Assembly: GCF_001866655.1 (NCBI RefSeq)
Contig: NZ_MLYR01000087.1
Location: forward strand, 1-64,000
Source of the DNA: Bacillus sp. MUM 116
Lineage (GTDB): Bacteria; Bacillota; Bacilli; Bacillales; Cytobacillaceae
Direction: 5' to 3'
Length of the DNA: 64,000 bases
Shown here: positions 33,548 through 41,658 of the stretch, piece after piece
Numbering within the stretch: the stretch's first letter is position 1
Layout: each line of letters begins with the position of its first letter
Notes under the pieces: generated by a model
Told to the model about the DNA's origin: nothing
Database searches by the model: none
Seen by the model: the letters and a program-made list of their open reading frames with translations, nothing else
Translations under genes and position numbers: made by a program

Positions 33548-33634
33548 TTAGGCAGCCATCCTTTTCATTATTTTTTATTTTCTTGGAATTTTAAGAGATT
33601 CCAAATCACGAAGGGGAAAACGGGTTTTATTACT

Positions 33635-33859
33635 TTAGTTATTACCAGTAATTGGCTGGTCAATTACGTTAGGGTCAATAAAATTCGTAGAGCTTACACC
33701 GGTATTTGTTATTATGAACACTCCTGTGTTAAATCCACCGGCACCAGCAGGAGTCTTAGATGCAACCTTTGGTGAGTTGAACAAGCTATCACCAAATTGG
33801 ACATCACCATTTCCAGTGATATTATTTATTATTACTGGTCCACCAATAATCGCAGGCAT
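33635..33859 (-). CDS. Spore germination protein, GerPA/GerPF family (upstream copy)
   Basis: 74 residues: MPAIIGGPVIINNITGNGDV, QFGDSLFNSPKVASK, GAGGFNTGVF and DPNVIDQP, same family as the gene at 33323. ATG at 33859 is 8 nt after AAAGGATGG. It carries a sigma-K-like promoter at 33900, expected for a mother-cell coat gene. The other gerP genes (B-E) are not here, so this is a dispersed GerPA/PF-type pair rather than the gerP operon. Confidence 0.85.
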   Translation of the reverse strand: MPAIIGGPVIINNITGNGDVQFGDSLFNSPKVASKTPAGAGGFNTGVFIITNTGVSSTNFIDPNVIDQPITGNN

Positions 33860-33899
33860 TTTGACAGCCATCCTTTTTATTTAAGTAAACTCGTTTTAA

Positions 33900-33927
33900 T
33901 AGGCTATGCACTCATTCCTGTTCTTGT
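33900..33927 (-). promoter_or_regulatory. Candidate sigma-K promoter
   Basis: On the minus strand CATAGCCTA (CATANNNTA) lies 17 bp after an AC dinucleotide in GCACAAG, 41 bp upstream of the GerP-type ATG. It fits the sigma-K consensus and the gene's sporulation role. Confidence 0.45.
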
Positions 33928-33995
33928 GCTTTTTTATTTTAGGCGTTTTTTCTATTGGGTATATAATAACCTCTTAAAACTGCATTTCCTCATAT

Positions 33996-34028
33996 AAAAA
34001 GGGCGTGCTAAAACGGTGCACGCCTTTT
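33996..34028. terminator. Bidirectional terminator
   Basis: GGGCGTGC pairs with GCACGCC around ~9 nt with A/T tracts on both sides; it ends the amidohydrolase operon on the minus strand. Confidence 0.8.
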
Positions 34029-34036
34029 CCTTGTCA

Positions 34037-35443
34037 TCAGATCCGAACCTTATATTCCTTTACCTCCGGCGGTAATGGGCAAACATACTCTTCCCCATCC
34101 CGGCGTTCCAGCAGCTCCGCCTTCGCCTTTTCAATAAGCTCCGGCTGCTGCAGAACATCGATCGCGGTTGCGGCCATAATTTTTCCAGCATGAAGCATCC
34201 CCTTATGCGCAAGCGAAGTCGTTCCCGTAGCAACGATTTGCCATGTATGGAGCGGGGTTCCGAGCGGTTCACATGCCGTCATACATTGTGCGGTTGGCAC
34301 AATCCAGCTCACATCCCCCACATCGGTTGAACCCGCCATAAATTCATCAGGTGAGAACGGATTAAGGATATCCGCCATCTCTTTACCCGCCAAAGCCCGA
34401 TTCTTCTGCACCTCAAACTTTTTGTCCGCCTCTGCCAGGGTTGCGCGGATTTTTTGCGCGAATTGAAGTTCTTCTTCATTATGTTCAGGCACACCCAATT
34501 CCACGAAGTTCTCATACATCACCTTTTCCAACGTTGTATTCGGAATCACATTCGAGAGCGCTGAAGCGAGGTCGATCTCTACCTCGGTGCCTGTCATCAG
34601 CGCCGCCCCCCGCGCGATATCGCAAACCCGCTGGTAAACCTCCTCGGTCTGCGAAACCCTTGGGGCCCTCACAAAATACAAAACTTCCGCCTCCGCCTGG
34701 ACAACATTTGGAGAAAGCCCGCCCGTATTTGTGATCGCATAATGTACTCTTGCTTCAGGAATGATATGCTCACGTAAATAGTTCACACCGATATTCATAA
34801 GTTCAACCGCGTCAAGGGCGCTTCTGCCTAAATGAGGGGTTGCTGCTGCGTGCGAACTTTTTCCTTTAAATTTGAAATATACCTCATAACAAGCAAGAGT
34901 TCTCGCCGACCAGATATTATTGGTCGTTCCCGGGTGCCATGTTAAGGCAATGTCGACATCATCAAACACTCCGGCTCTCGCCATAAATGTCTTGCCGCCG
35001 CCAATTTCCTCGCCCGGGCAGCCGTAATAACGGACGGTCGCTTCGATGTTGTTTTCTTTCATGTAGGTTCTTAGTGCAATCGCGGCAGCGAGGGAGCCTG
35101 TCCCGAGGAGGTTATGTCCGCAGCCATGGCCGTTGCCCCCGGCTTTCACGGGATCCGGTTGTGTGGTGCCGCCATTTTGGCTTAGCCCTGTCAGCGCGTC
35201 AAATTCTCCTAAAAACGCGATAACCGGTTTGCCGCTGCCATAACTGCCGATGAAAGCGGTTTTAATTTCGGCTACGCCTTTTTCTACCGAAAATCCCTCT
35301 TCTTCTAATGTTTTGCATAATAACTCCGCTGATTGAAATTCTTCAAAGCCAGTTTCAGCAAAACCCCAAATCCGATTGCTTACTTGAATTAGTTTTTCCC
35401 GTTTTTCTTCGATAATTTGTGATAATCTTGTACGAAAATCCAT
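34037..35443 (-). CDS. M20-family amidohydrolase, AbgB-like
   Basis: 468 residues. Metal-site motifs NGHGCGHNLLGTGS, CPGEEIGGGKT, LTWHPGTTNN and a C-terminal TSLAHKGMLHAGK match p-aminobenzoyl-glutamate hydrolase subunit B and related N-acyl amino acid amidohydrolases. The substrate is probably an N-acylated amino acid or dipeptide. ATG at 35443 is 6 nt after AGAGGTG. It lies 12 bp after the MFS transporter gene, forming an uptake-and-hydrolysis operon. Confidence 0.88.
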   Translation of the reverse strand: MDFRTRLSQIIEEKREKLIQVSNRIWGFAETGFEEFQSAELLCKTLEEEGFSVEKGVAEIKTAFIGSYGSGKPVIAFLGEFDALTGLSQNGGTTQPDPVKAGGNGHGCGHNLLGTGSLAAAIALRTYMKENNIEATVRYYGCPGEEIGGGKTFMARAGVFDDVDIALTWHPGTTNNIWSARTLACYEVYFKFKGKSSHAAATPHLGRSALDAVELMNIGVNYLREHIIPEARVHYAITNTGGLSPNVVQAEAEVLYFVRAPRVSQTEEVYQRVCDIARGAALMTGTEVEIDLASALSNVIPNTTLEKVMYENFVELGVPEHNEEELQFAQKIRATLAEADKKFEVQKNRALAGKEMADILNPFSPDEFMAGSTDVGDVSWIVPTAQCMTACEPLGTPLHTWQIVATGTTSLAHKGMLHAGKIMAATAIDVLQQPELIEKAKAELLERRDGEEYVCPLPPEVKEYKVRI

Positions 35444-35455
35444 TGTGATCACCTC

Positions 35456-36670
35456 TTATGCTAATTGGTTATTTTCTATGAAACTAGGATTATTTTTTGG
35501 AATTTTGTAGAGTAAACCGCAAATTAACACGATTACCAGTGCGCCAATTAGGAAAATGAACGCCGCCTGGAATGATCCTCCAAAGCCGTCGATTAGCGCG
35601 CCCATTGTTGTCGGCGCTATGAACCCGGCCATTCCTCCGGCAAAATACATCATTCCCATGAACGAGCCAATGATATTTTGTGAAACATATTTAAGTGGAA
35701 TTGTAATAACCGCCATCGCAATGGCTGAATCACCTAAGGAGAATATACTTTGATAGGTAATCGCCAGTTGAATATTTGGTGCCTTGAACATTAAATACAA
35801 GCAAATACCGGAAACGATAGCGCCGATTAACACGATTATTTTTTCTTTGCCTGCCAATGCTTTGTCAATTAAATAGCCCGTAAGAACAGCAGCGAACAGG
35901 CCGCATCCCTGTGGAATCATGGATAGTGAGCCAACTGCTCGTAAATTTAGGTGGCGTGATTGCTCCAAATACGTCGGCAGCCATGAAGAGAATCCCCAAT
36001 GGACAACACTTGAACAAAAATACATAACGACGATCGTCCAAAGAAGCTTGCTTTTGTATAAGTCTTTCATTGGTAGGGCAGTAGAATGCTTGTTGGTTGA
36101 TTTTTCAACCTTTGGTGGATTGTAAAATTTAAGAAGTAATAGGGTTACAACGAGACCGAGACCGCCAACGATGTAAAACATGACCCGCCAGCCCCATGTG
36201 TCTGCGATTAGTCCGGCTAGGTATAATGCGAGGACCCCGCCGATTAGCTGTGCAGCAAGGAGCATTGATTTGGCTCTTGCGCGTACTTCTCTTTTGTAAA
36301 TTTCGGTGATGGCAACTCCTGACCCAGTCGGAAGACCCCCGTCCCCTAATCCAAGTACAAAACGAATCGCTAGGATTGATATGAATGACCCTGTCATCCC
36401 GGTTAGCAATGAAAATAGTGAAATGATAAATACGGCAATTACAATGACTTTTCTTGAGCCAAACTTGTCGGATATCCAGCCGGCAATCAGGGTCATTAAC
36501 GCACTGCTCAACCAGAAGCTGCTGATCACCATACCGCTCTGGGTTTGCGATAAATGCAATTCTTTACTAATCGGAATAATCGCCACATTCATCCCAAACA
36601 ACGTCAACGAATCCACCAGCCATCCTAAAAACAACAACGAGAAAATAAAATTACGCCTGCCATTGTTCAT
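35456..36670 (-). CDS. MFS transporter
   Basis: 404 residues, 12 predicted helices. AGWISDKFGSRKVI (loop 2-3 motif of MFS) and RFVLGLGDGGLPTGSGVAIT match the anion:cation symporter/organic-acid branch. Paired with the AbgB-like amidohydrolase, it probably imports that enzyme's acylated substrate. The upstream region contains no recognised operator; a REP-like palindrome lies ~120 bp upstream. Confidence 0.87.
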   Translation of the reverse strand: MNNGRRNFIFSLLFLGWLVDSLTLFGMNVAIIPISKELHLSQTQSGMVISSFWLSSALMTLIAGWISDKFGSRKVIVIAVFIISLFSLLTGMTGSFISILAIRFVLGLGDGGLPTGSGVAITEIYKREVRARAKSMLLAAQLIGGVLALYLAGLIADTWGWRVMFYIVGGLGLVVTLLLLKFYNPPKVEKSTNKHSTALPMKDLYKSKLLWTIVVMYFCSSVVHWGFSSWLPTYLEQSRHLNLRAVGSLSMIPQGCGLFAAVLTGYLIDKALAGKEKIIVLIGAIVSGICLYLMFKAPNIQLAITYQSIFSLGDSAIAMAVITIPLKYVSQNIIGSFMGMMYFAGGMAGFIAPTTMGALIDGFGGSFQAAFIFLIGALVIVLICGLLYKIPKNNPSFIENNQLA

Positions 36671-36787
36671 TCAAATACCCTCCATTTTTAAAATTATTAT
36701 TTTCGGTCAATAACGGCCTTGACCATAATTATATAACCGGTCCTCGATTTTGCGCAATAGATTTCTAAATATTTCAAAAAAGTGGAA

Positions 36788-36832
36788 TCGACAAAATTCA
36801 GGTGATGACAGGCACCACCTGAATTTTGTAGA
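36788..36832. repeat. REP-like palindrome, copy 5
   Basis: CGACAAAATTCAGGTG and CACCTGAATTTTGT flank the TGACAGG centre. The arms differ from copies 1-2 but change together, so pairing is kept. Confidence 0.8.
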
Positions 36833-36837
36833 AATGA

Positions 36838-36920
36838 AATAAGCCCCTGATCGTAACACCGTAGATTAACTTGGCTAGAAGGTAACCAAATCAGAGCTAC
36901 ATTACGATAGGGGCTTTATT
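36838..36920 (-). terminator. Long-loop inverted repeat, possible terminator
   Basis: AATAAGCCCCT.ATCGTAA pairs with TTACGAT.GGGGCTTTATT around a ~45-nt loop. It is downstream of the DUF4181 gene on the minus strand. Confidence 0.45.
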
Positions 36921-36963
36921 AACAGAATATCCGATAATAAGGTAATTTAAACCTTCAGTTGTC

Positions 36964-37359
36964 TTAAAAAAGAATAATCAAGGATACAGTAAAGACGAGA
37001 AACCATGAAAATCCCCATAAGGAGATGAAATACTCTCTTCCCTCACGCTCGAATTTCCATTCCATGAACACCCTTACGCCTTGCGAAATGGTGATAAAGA
37101 TGAAAATAAGATATTTTGTGGAGGCAAAGTCTAATGTGATAGAAGCGGCAATATATAGGACGATCAAAATGACGAGAGTCCAGTTGTGAAAAGTGTTCAC
37201 AGGCCGATCAATCCATCCGGGTTTCTTTTTAATCTTTAATTTTTTTCGAAGCAGAACCTCAACAAGGTACCCAAAAAATAGCATGGGAATCACAAATAGA
37301 ATGAATTCTTTTATCTCCAAGACGCCACCTCCCGAGATTATATTATTCGCGATGGACAT
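36964..37359 (-). CDS. DUF4181-like small membrane protein
   Basis: 131 residues with about four hydrophobic helices; PGWIDRPVNTFHNWTLVIL and VFMEWKFEREGREYFIS match the DUF4181 family of Bacillus membrane proteins (function unknown). Two starts are equally supported: ATG at 37359 (AGGAGG, 5 nt) and TTG at 37320 (GGGAGGTGG, 5-7 nt), giving 131 or 118 residues. Divergent from the SWIM gene. Confidence 0.7.
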   Translation of the reverse strand: MSIANNIISGGGVLEIKEFILFVIPMLFFGYLVEVLLRKKLKIKKKPGWIDRPVNTFHNWTLVILIVLYIAASITLDFASTKYLIFIFITISQGVRVFMEWKFEREGREYFISLWGFSWFLVFTVSLIILF

Positions 37360-37384
37360 CCAAACCTCCTCTAATAACAGATTT

Positions 37385-37435
37385 TTGGGTATAATAATGG
37401 AATATGGATTTTTTCGGGTAAAGGGGGTTTGGATT
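37385..37435 (+). promoter_or_regulatory. Promoter/leader shared with the SNF2 gene
   Basis: TTTTGGGT-ATAATAATGGAA then TATGGATTTTT and GGTAAAGG. Nearly the same ~50 bp precede the SNF2 gene at about 41601-41650. It contains a TATAAT -10-like hexamer. Confidence 0.5.
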
Positions 37436-39055
37436 ATGGATTCGGAATTGTTGCAACGGTTTGCGAGCGAGATTGCGGATTTTATGGGGCCCAATTCCAG
37501 TGAGGATGCTCGAACGGTCCAAAAGGGATTGATGCTGTACCGGCAAGGGTTGGTGACGCAGCTTGCATTTAATCAGGATATGGTCACGGCGACCGTTCAG
37601 GATGTAACGCCGGTAAAAGTCAGCCTTGACCTCAGCTTTTTTTCGATGAGTAAATGCTCGTGCCCTTCGGATGAGTGGTGCCGTCATAAAATGGCTGTCT
37701 TTTTTGCGGCTTATTCACGGATCGGCAGTGTTGCTGATTGGGTGGAGGCGTGGCGTGAGCCGATGAAGGAAAAACAGGCTGCTGCCAGCTGGGGGGTCCA
37801 GGCGGCGAAGGATTTAATTAAAGCGAACGGAGTGTTGAAGCCGGATTACGGCCGCTGGGTTCATTCGTTTGAGGTAAGCTTTGATACGCTGCTGCATTCG
37901 AAGAAATCGACGACCCCTTATGTCGTGGAGGAATTGTTCAAGATTTATGAGCGGCAGATTCGCGCGGCTGCCCCTCTTGAAAAAGAATGGCGTTTGCTCT
38001 ATGAAATGGTCGGAAACGTTATTTCGTTTAAAAAGCTGGCGATGCTGAGCGAGCAGTCCGGGCATTCGGAGGAATTGACGAAACGTACCTATGGCCAAGT
38101 GTTTGACCAGTTACTAGATGACGCGGACGAACTGGTCGAGAAAATCGGCATGCAGTCGATGCCATTTGATTTTGATGAGTTCATTTTAAAATTAAAGGAC
38201 GATACATTTGGGTTATTGACCTGTGTACAGGGGCTGGAATTTGAACGGATTTATCTGTACCGCCTGCTATGGACCGGTTTGTTTAAAAAGAAGGAATGGC
38301 GGGAAGAGGAAATTCTCAAGATAAAAGAACGGATGAAGGAGCTCCAGGACTGGGAGAATCCCGGGCCGCTGATGATTGCCGGGATACACTTGCATTTTCT
38401 GCTGCAGAAGGATGATTCGGCACTTCGCTCGATTCATAGTTGCGGGGATGAGTTTGTTACGCCATATATGATACATTGGATTGATTTTTTAAGCGGTCAA
38501 AAGGCTTGGAAGCGTGTCGGACCGGTGATTGAGCTGTTTTTAGGAAAAATTAAAAGTTATTTGGATCAGTTGGATGGTTATCGAAGTTGCGCAAGTTTCA
38601 CCAGGACGGCGATTCGCGCGATTGCGCCTTTTTGCGGGGAAAATGACCGTTTTGATTTGTTTGAGAAGGCGTTGGCGCAGACGCTACCTTATAGTTTTTC
38701 GGATTATGAGTATGTGCTGTTTGAGCGCGGGATGTATGATAAATGGGGTGAGCTTCAGGCGTTTATCGGGTTGAATTTTTACGATATCCCGAAGGAACGG
38801 GTGAAAGTGATTGAAAAGGAAAAGCCAGAGCTGCTATTGGCGCTCCTCCACCAATCGGCCCAGAGGGAAATCGACGCCAAAAACCGCTCCAGCTACAAAA
38901 TGGCCGTCCGCCATCTAAAAAAATTGCGGACGATCTACAAGAAGGTTAAACGTGTCGACGATTGGGAGTACTTTTTCGAAACACTGATAGAACGAACCAA
39001 ACGACTGCGGGCGTTCCATGAAGAGTGCAAGCGAAGTAAATTGATAGAGAGTTAA
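37436..39055 (+). CDS. SWIM zinc-finger protein (YwqB-like)
   Basis: 539 residues. The SWIM motif CSCPSDEWCRH (about residues 72-82, C-x-C...C-x-H) is intact; the rest is alpha-helical. In B. subtilis ywqB lies beside the SNF2 gene ywqA, and here the SNF2 gene is 2.6 kb downstream, so the two probably act together on nucleic acids. ATG follows AAAGGGGG by 8 nt. The gene is more GC-rich than its flanks. Confidence 0.85.
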   Translation: MDSELLQRFASEIADFMGPNSSEDARTVQKGLMLYRQGLVTQLAFNQDMVTATVQDVTPVKVSLDLSFFSMSKCSCPSDEWCRHKMAVFFAAYSRIGSVADWVEAWREPMKEKQAAASWGVQAAKDLIKANGVLKPDYGRWVHSFEVSFDTLLHSKKSTTPYVVEELFKIYERQIRAAAPLEKEWRLLYEMVGNVISFKKLAMLSEQSGHSEELTKRTYGQVFDQLLDDADELVEKIGMQSMPFDFDEFILKLKDDTFGLLTCVQGLEFERIYLYRLLWTGLFKKKEWREEEILKIKERMKELQDWENPGPLMIAGIHLHFLLQKDDSALRSIHSCGDEFVTPYMIHWIDFLSGQKAWKRVGPVIELFLGKIKSYLDQLDGYRSCASFTRTAIRAIAPFCGENDRFDLFEKALAQTLPYSFSDYEYVLFERGMYDKWGELQAFIGLNFYDIPKERVKVIEKEKPELLLALLHQSAQREIDAKNRSSYKMAVRHLKKLRTIYKKVKRVDDWEYFFETLIERTKRLRAFHEECKRSKLIES

Positions 39056-39060
39056 CGCGG

Positions 39061-39180
39061 TGATACGGCGGCATCATACGGTTACATCATACGGTGACAT
39101 CACACGGTGACAGGCACCGCCCGTGGACATTTTGCCCCCTTGTCCATGCCACGCGGACAAGGGGGAGAAGATGGTGATTT
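39061..39180. repeat. REP-like element with 13-bp tandem repeats, copy 6
   Basis: ATCATACGGTTAC, ATCATACGGTGAC and ATCACACGGTGAC in tandem lead into GGTGACAGGCACCGCCCGTG. A second hairpin, CCCCCTTGTCC / GGACAAGGGGG, follows. Confidence 0.6.
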
Positions 39181-39290
39181 TGCGCTGTCTCCCTTTTTGT
39201 TTACTGGCCAGTTATCTTTTTTATAACAGCTTAAGAGCCAGGCATCCCTGCACCTGGCTCTAAAAACTTTTCTAAATCTAAAAATATAGG

Positions 39291-39476
39291 TCATATCTGA
39301 TTGTTTTTTACAAGGTCATGGTTATACTTTTCTAATTGACCCTGTAAGACTGATATGTAATTCATCATCGCCATTCTTACAATCGAAGGATAGTAGCGAT
39401 TATAAAGTTCGAATTCACATTCCTCTAAATCCATCTTTTTTAATGCAATCATTTTATTTAATTCCTCTGTAAACAT
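39291..39476 (-). CDS. Small hypothetical helical protein (61 residues)
   Basis: MFTEELNKMIALKKMDLEEC is followed by a Tyr-rich middle and VLQGQLEKYNHDLVKNNQI, predicting two helices. GGAGGGG upstream of the ATG is strong evidence of translation. No family recognised; it is a single gene next to the SWIM gene on the opposite strand. Confidence 0.6.
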   Translation of the reverse strand: MFTEELNKMIALKKMDLEECEFELYNRYYPSIVRMAMMNYISVLQGQLEKYNHDLVKNNQI

Positions 39477-39699
39477 CGATCATTCCCCCTCCATAATGAA
39501 CAATTCCTTACCTTTTCACTAGCATTCTCCCAATTAATCTTGTATAGGATAAGGATAGACAAAAGTTTCAGAGTTTATACTAGAGTTTCGACTCTATTCT
39601 ATTCTTAAACTTGTATAAAAAGAACGCTCCCATCAACGCGAAGCATTTGAGTAAAAATAGACTATTTTTCATTTTTTTGGTATTTTTTTGTGACTAGGT

Positions 39700-40000
39700 T
39701 ACCTTTGCAGATTTTATTTTCCACCTTCCACGTTTATTGGTCACTTTCAGGATTTTATTTGCCACTTCGCACAATACAGCTTAAAAACCCAGGCATTCGC
39801 CTTTCTGAATTAATTTTCTCCCCTGCCTAGGTCCATTTTTTGCAGGAATTCCTAAGATTGAAGTTAGTTTTTTTATTTTATTTTCCACCTTGTACAATAT
39901 ATCCCTCACCTTCCAAGTTTTATCGCACACTTTCATCATTATATTTGCCGCTTCTACCATTTTATTTCCCGCCAACTTGTAACCTACAAATAAAAATTCC
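39700..40000. repeat. Degenerate 21-bp-phased repeat array
   Basis: Units such as TTTATTTTCCACCTTCCACG, TTTATTTGCCACTTCGCACA, ATATCCCTCACCTTCCAAG and ATATTTGCCGCTTCTACC recur at ~21-bp spacing in two blocks separated by a tail with AACCCAGGCATTCGCC. It is part of the family at 12500, more diverged. It keeps an antisense frame open by chance. The rest of the 590-bp gap holds nothing else recognisable. Confidence 0.65.
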
Positions 40001-40067
40001 AGATTATATTTTGCTAGCAACCTGTCCATACTAGTTTTAGAGTTTAAAAAACAAGGAGGTTACTACA

Positions 40068-41261
40068 ATGCTAACTGCCAAAATGAAGAAATTACTGACC
40101 GTCCTTAGTATTACGGCAATCCCGTTGGTCGGAATCAATCAAACTGCGCTTGCAAAAACGACTACTGAAAAAGTCACCGTTACTGCATCCCATCTCAATG
40201 TTCGGGAATCTCCAGACATTTCGGGCAAAGTTAAGGGAATCATTCACAAAGGAGAATCGTATAAGGTCATTCAAAAAAAGAATAACTGGGATCAGATCAA
40301 ACTAAAAAACAACCAAATTGGCTGGGCCAGTCACGCATACCTTGCTCCCACTAATCATATCGGAGCAACCGTAAAAGTTGATTTTTTAAATATCAGGCAG
40401 GGTCCAAACATCTCAAGCCCGGTTATCGGTAAATTATATTGGGGTGCAAAAATAAAGATCCAAGCAGAACAGGCCGGCTGGGCAAAAATGGTCTCTTCCA
40501 CCGGTGTTACAGGATGGGTATCCGAAATTTACATCACAAAAGACGCGCAGGAAAAGGACAAGCACCAAACCCAACCAGCTACATCAAAGACTACTACTGA
40601 AAAAAAATCAGCTCCGACCCAGGACAAAAAGAATTCGTCACCTTCAACCAAACCATCTCAGACTTCAACTGTACAAATGAAGACCGAATCCATCAAAACA
40701 GCAACGAATCAGGGACCCCTTGGCGGAAAAACCATCGTACTTGATCCAGGTCATGGCGGTGTCGATGTTGGGACCACGAGCATTACCGGTACCCATGAAA
40801 AAACACTAACCTTAGAAACTGCCAAAGCCGTAGAAAAAAAGCTTAAAAATGCTGGCGCCAATGTCATCATGACGCGGACGAATGATACTTACATCTCCTT
40901 GGAAGATCGCGCCCGGCTCTCAAACCGAAACGATGCGGATGCTTTTATCAGTTTTCATTACAATTGGATCCAAGACTCTGCCGTCAGTGGTTTGACTGAT
41001 TTCTACTTTCAAAAATCAAGGGATAACGAATTAGCCTCTAAGATATTAAATGAAGTCGTGAAAACAACAAAATTAAATAACGTCGGTACACGGTACAATA
41101 ACTTAAGTGTACTCAGAAATAACTCGCAACCGAGTACGCTCATTGAGCTTGGTTTTCTTTCCAATAAAAAAGAAGATGCGATTGTTGAAAGTGACAACTT
41201 CCGGGAAAATGTTGCGGAAGGAGTTTACTCAGGGCTGCTTGATTATTTCTCCAACAAATAA
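40068..41261 (+). CDS. N-acetylmuramoyl-L-alanine amidase with two SH3b domains
   Basis: 397 residues: signal peptide (~1-29, ending ALA), SH3b 1 (~36-92) with ASHLNVRESPDISGKVKGII, SH3b 2 (~100-156) with VDFLNIRQGPNISSPVIGKL, a Lys/Thr/Ser linker (~160-215), then Amidase_3 (~220-395) with VLDPGHGGVD, SFHYN and STLIELGFLSN supplying the zinc His/Glu ligands. It cleaves the lactyl-amide bond of peptidoglycan outside the cell. ATG is 8 nt after AAGGAGG. A perfect terminator follows. It separates the SWIM and SNF2 genes, which are adjacent in B. subtilis. Confidence 0.93.
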   Translation: MLTAKMKKLLTVLSITAIPLVGINQTALAKTTTEKVTVTASHLNVRESPDISGKVKGIIHKGESYKVIQKKNNWDQIKLKNNQIGWASHAYLAPTNHIGATVKVDFLNIRQGPNISSPVIGKLYWGAKIKIQAEQAGWAKMVSSTGVTGWVSEIYITKDAQEKDKHQTQPATSKTTTEKKSAPTQDKKNSSPSTKPSQTSTVQMKTESIKTATNQGPLGGKTIVLDPGHGGVDVGTTSITGTHEKTLTLETAKAVEKKLKNAGANVIMTRTNDTYISLEDRARLSNRNDADAFISFHYNWIQDSAVSGLTDFYFQKSRDNELASKILNEVVKTTKLNNVGTRYNNLSVLRNNSQPSTLIELGFLSNKKEDAIVESDNFRENVAEGVYSGLLDYFSNK

Positions 41262-41294
41262 AATGGGACCTCATTATGAAGTCCCATTTTATTT
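41257..41294. terminator. Bidirectional terminator
   Basis: AATAAAATGGGAC pairs perfectly with GTCCCATTTTATT around 11 nt, between the convergent amidase and glycine-zipper genes. Confidence 0.85.
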
Positions 41295-41297
41295 ATG

Positions 41298-41507
41298 CTA
41301 ATCTTCTCTGCCAGCAGCCTCATCGACGGCGTTATCGGCAGCATCGCCCGCTTTGTTACCCATTGCTCCGCCAACAACTGCCCCCGCAACGGTACCAATT
41401 GGACCAAGAACGGAGCCTACTGCAGCACCTGCAACAGCACCGGCGCCAGTTCCAACCGCTTCACCAGCGTCAACATCAGCACGATTGCGTTCATTGTTTT
41501 CAGCCAT
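41298..41507 (-). CDS. Small glycine-zipper membrane protein
   Basis: 69 residues: a charged head MAENNERNRADVDAGEAVG, then Gly/Ala/Val stretches (GAGAVAGAAVGSVLGPIG, VAGAVVGGAMGNKAGD) with G-x-x-x-G spacing, as in glycine-zipper/YMGG-like proteins that insert in membranes. ATG at 41507 follows GGGAG by ~8 nt. Function unknown. Confidence 0.7.
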   Translation of the reverse strand: MAENNERNRADVDAGEAVGTGAGAVAGAAVGSVLGPIGTVAGAVVGGAMGNKAGDAADNAVDEAAGRED

Positions 41508-41600
41508 TCTACTCACTCCCATGTTTTATTTTCGGGAAGCACCTTCCCGGACCTATTTTTCCCTATTGGGACATATTTACTCATCAAAGCAAAACTCCAA

Positions 41601-41658
41601 CTTTTGGGTTATAATAAAGGAATATGGATTTTTGCACGGTAAAGGAGCATGGGGATCG
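41601..41658 (+). promoter_or_regulatory. Promoter/leader of the SNF2 gene (duplicate of the SWIM leader)
   Basis: TTTTGGGTTATAATAAAGGA, then ATATGGATTTTTGC and GGTAAAGGAG. It aligns with the leader at 37385-37435 over about 50 bp and includes the ribosome site AAAGGAG. Confidence 0.5.

Noticed and set aside
39781-40029. 82-codon minus-strand ORF with 7-residue periodicity
   Set aside because: It coincides with the degenerate 21-bp repeat array, has no ribosome site, and its periodicity is explained by the DNA repeat.
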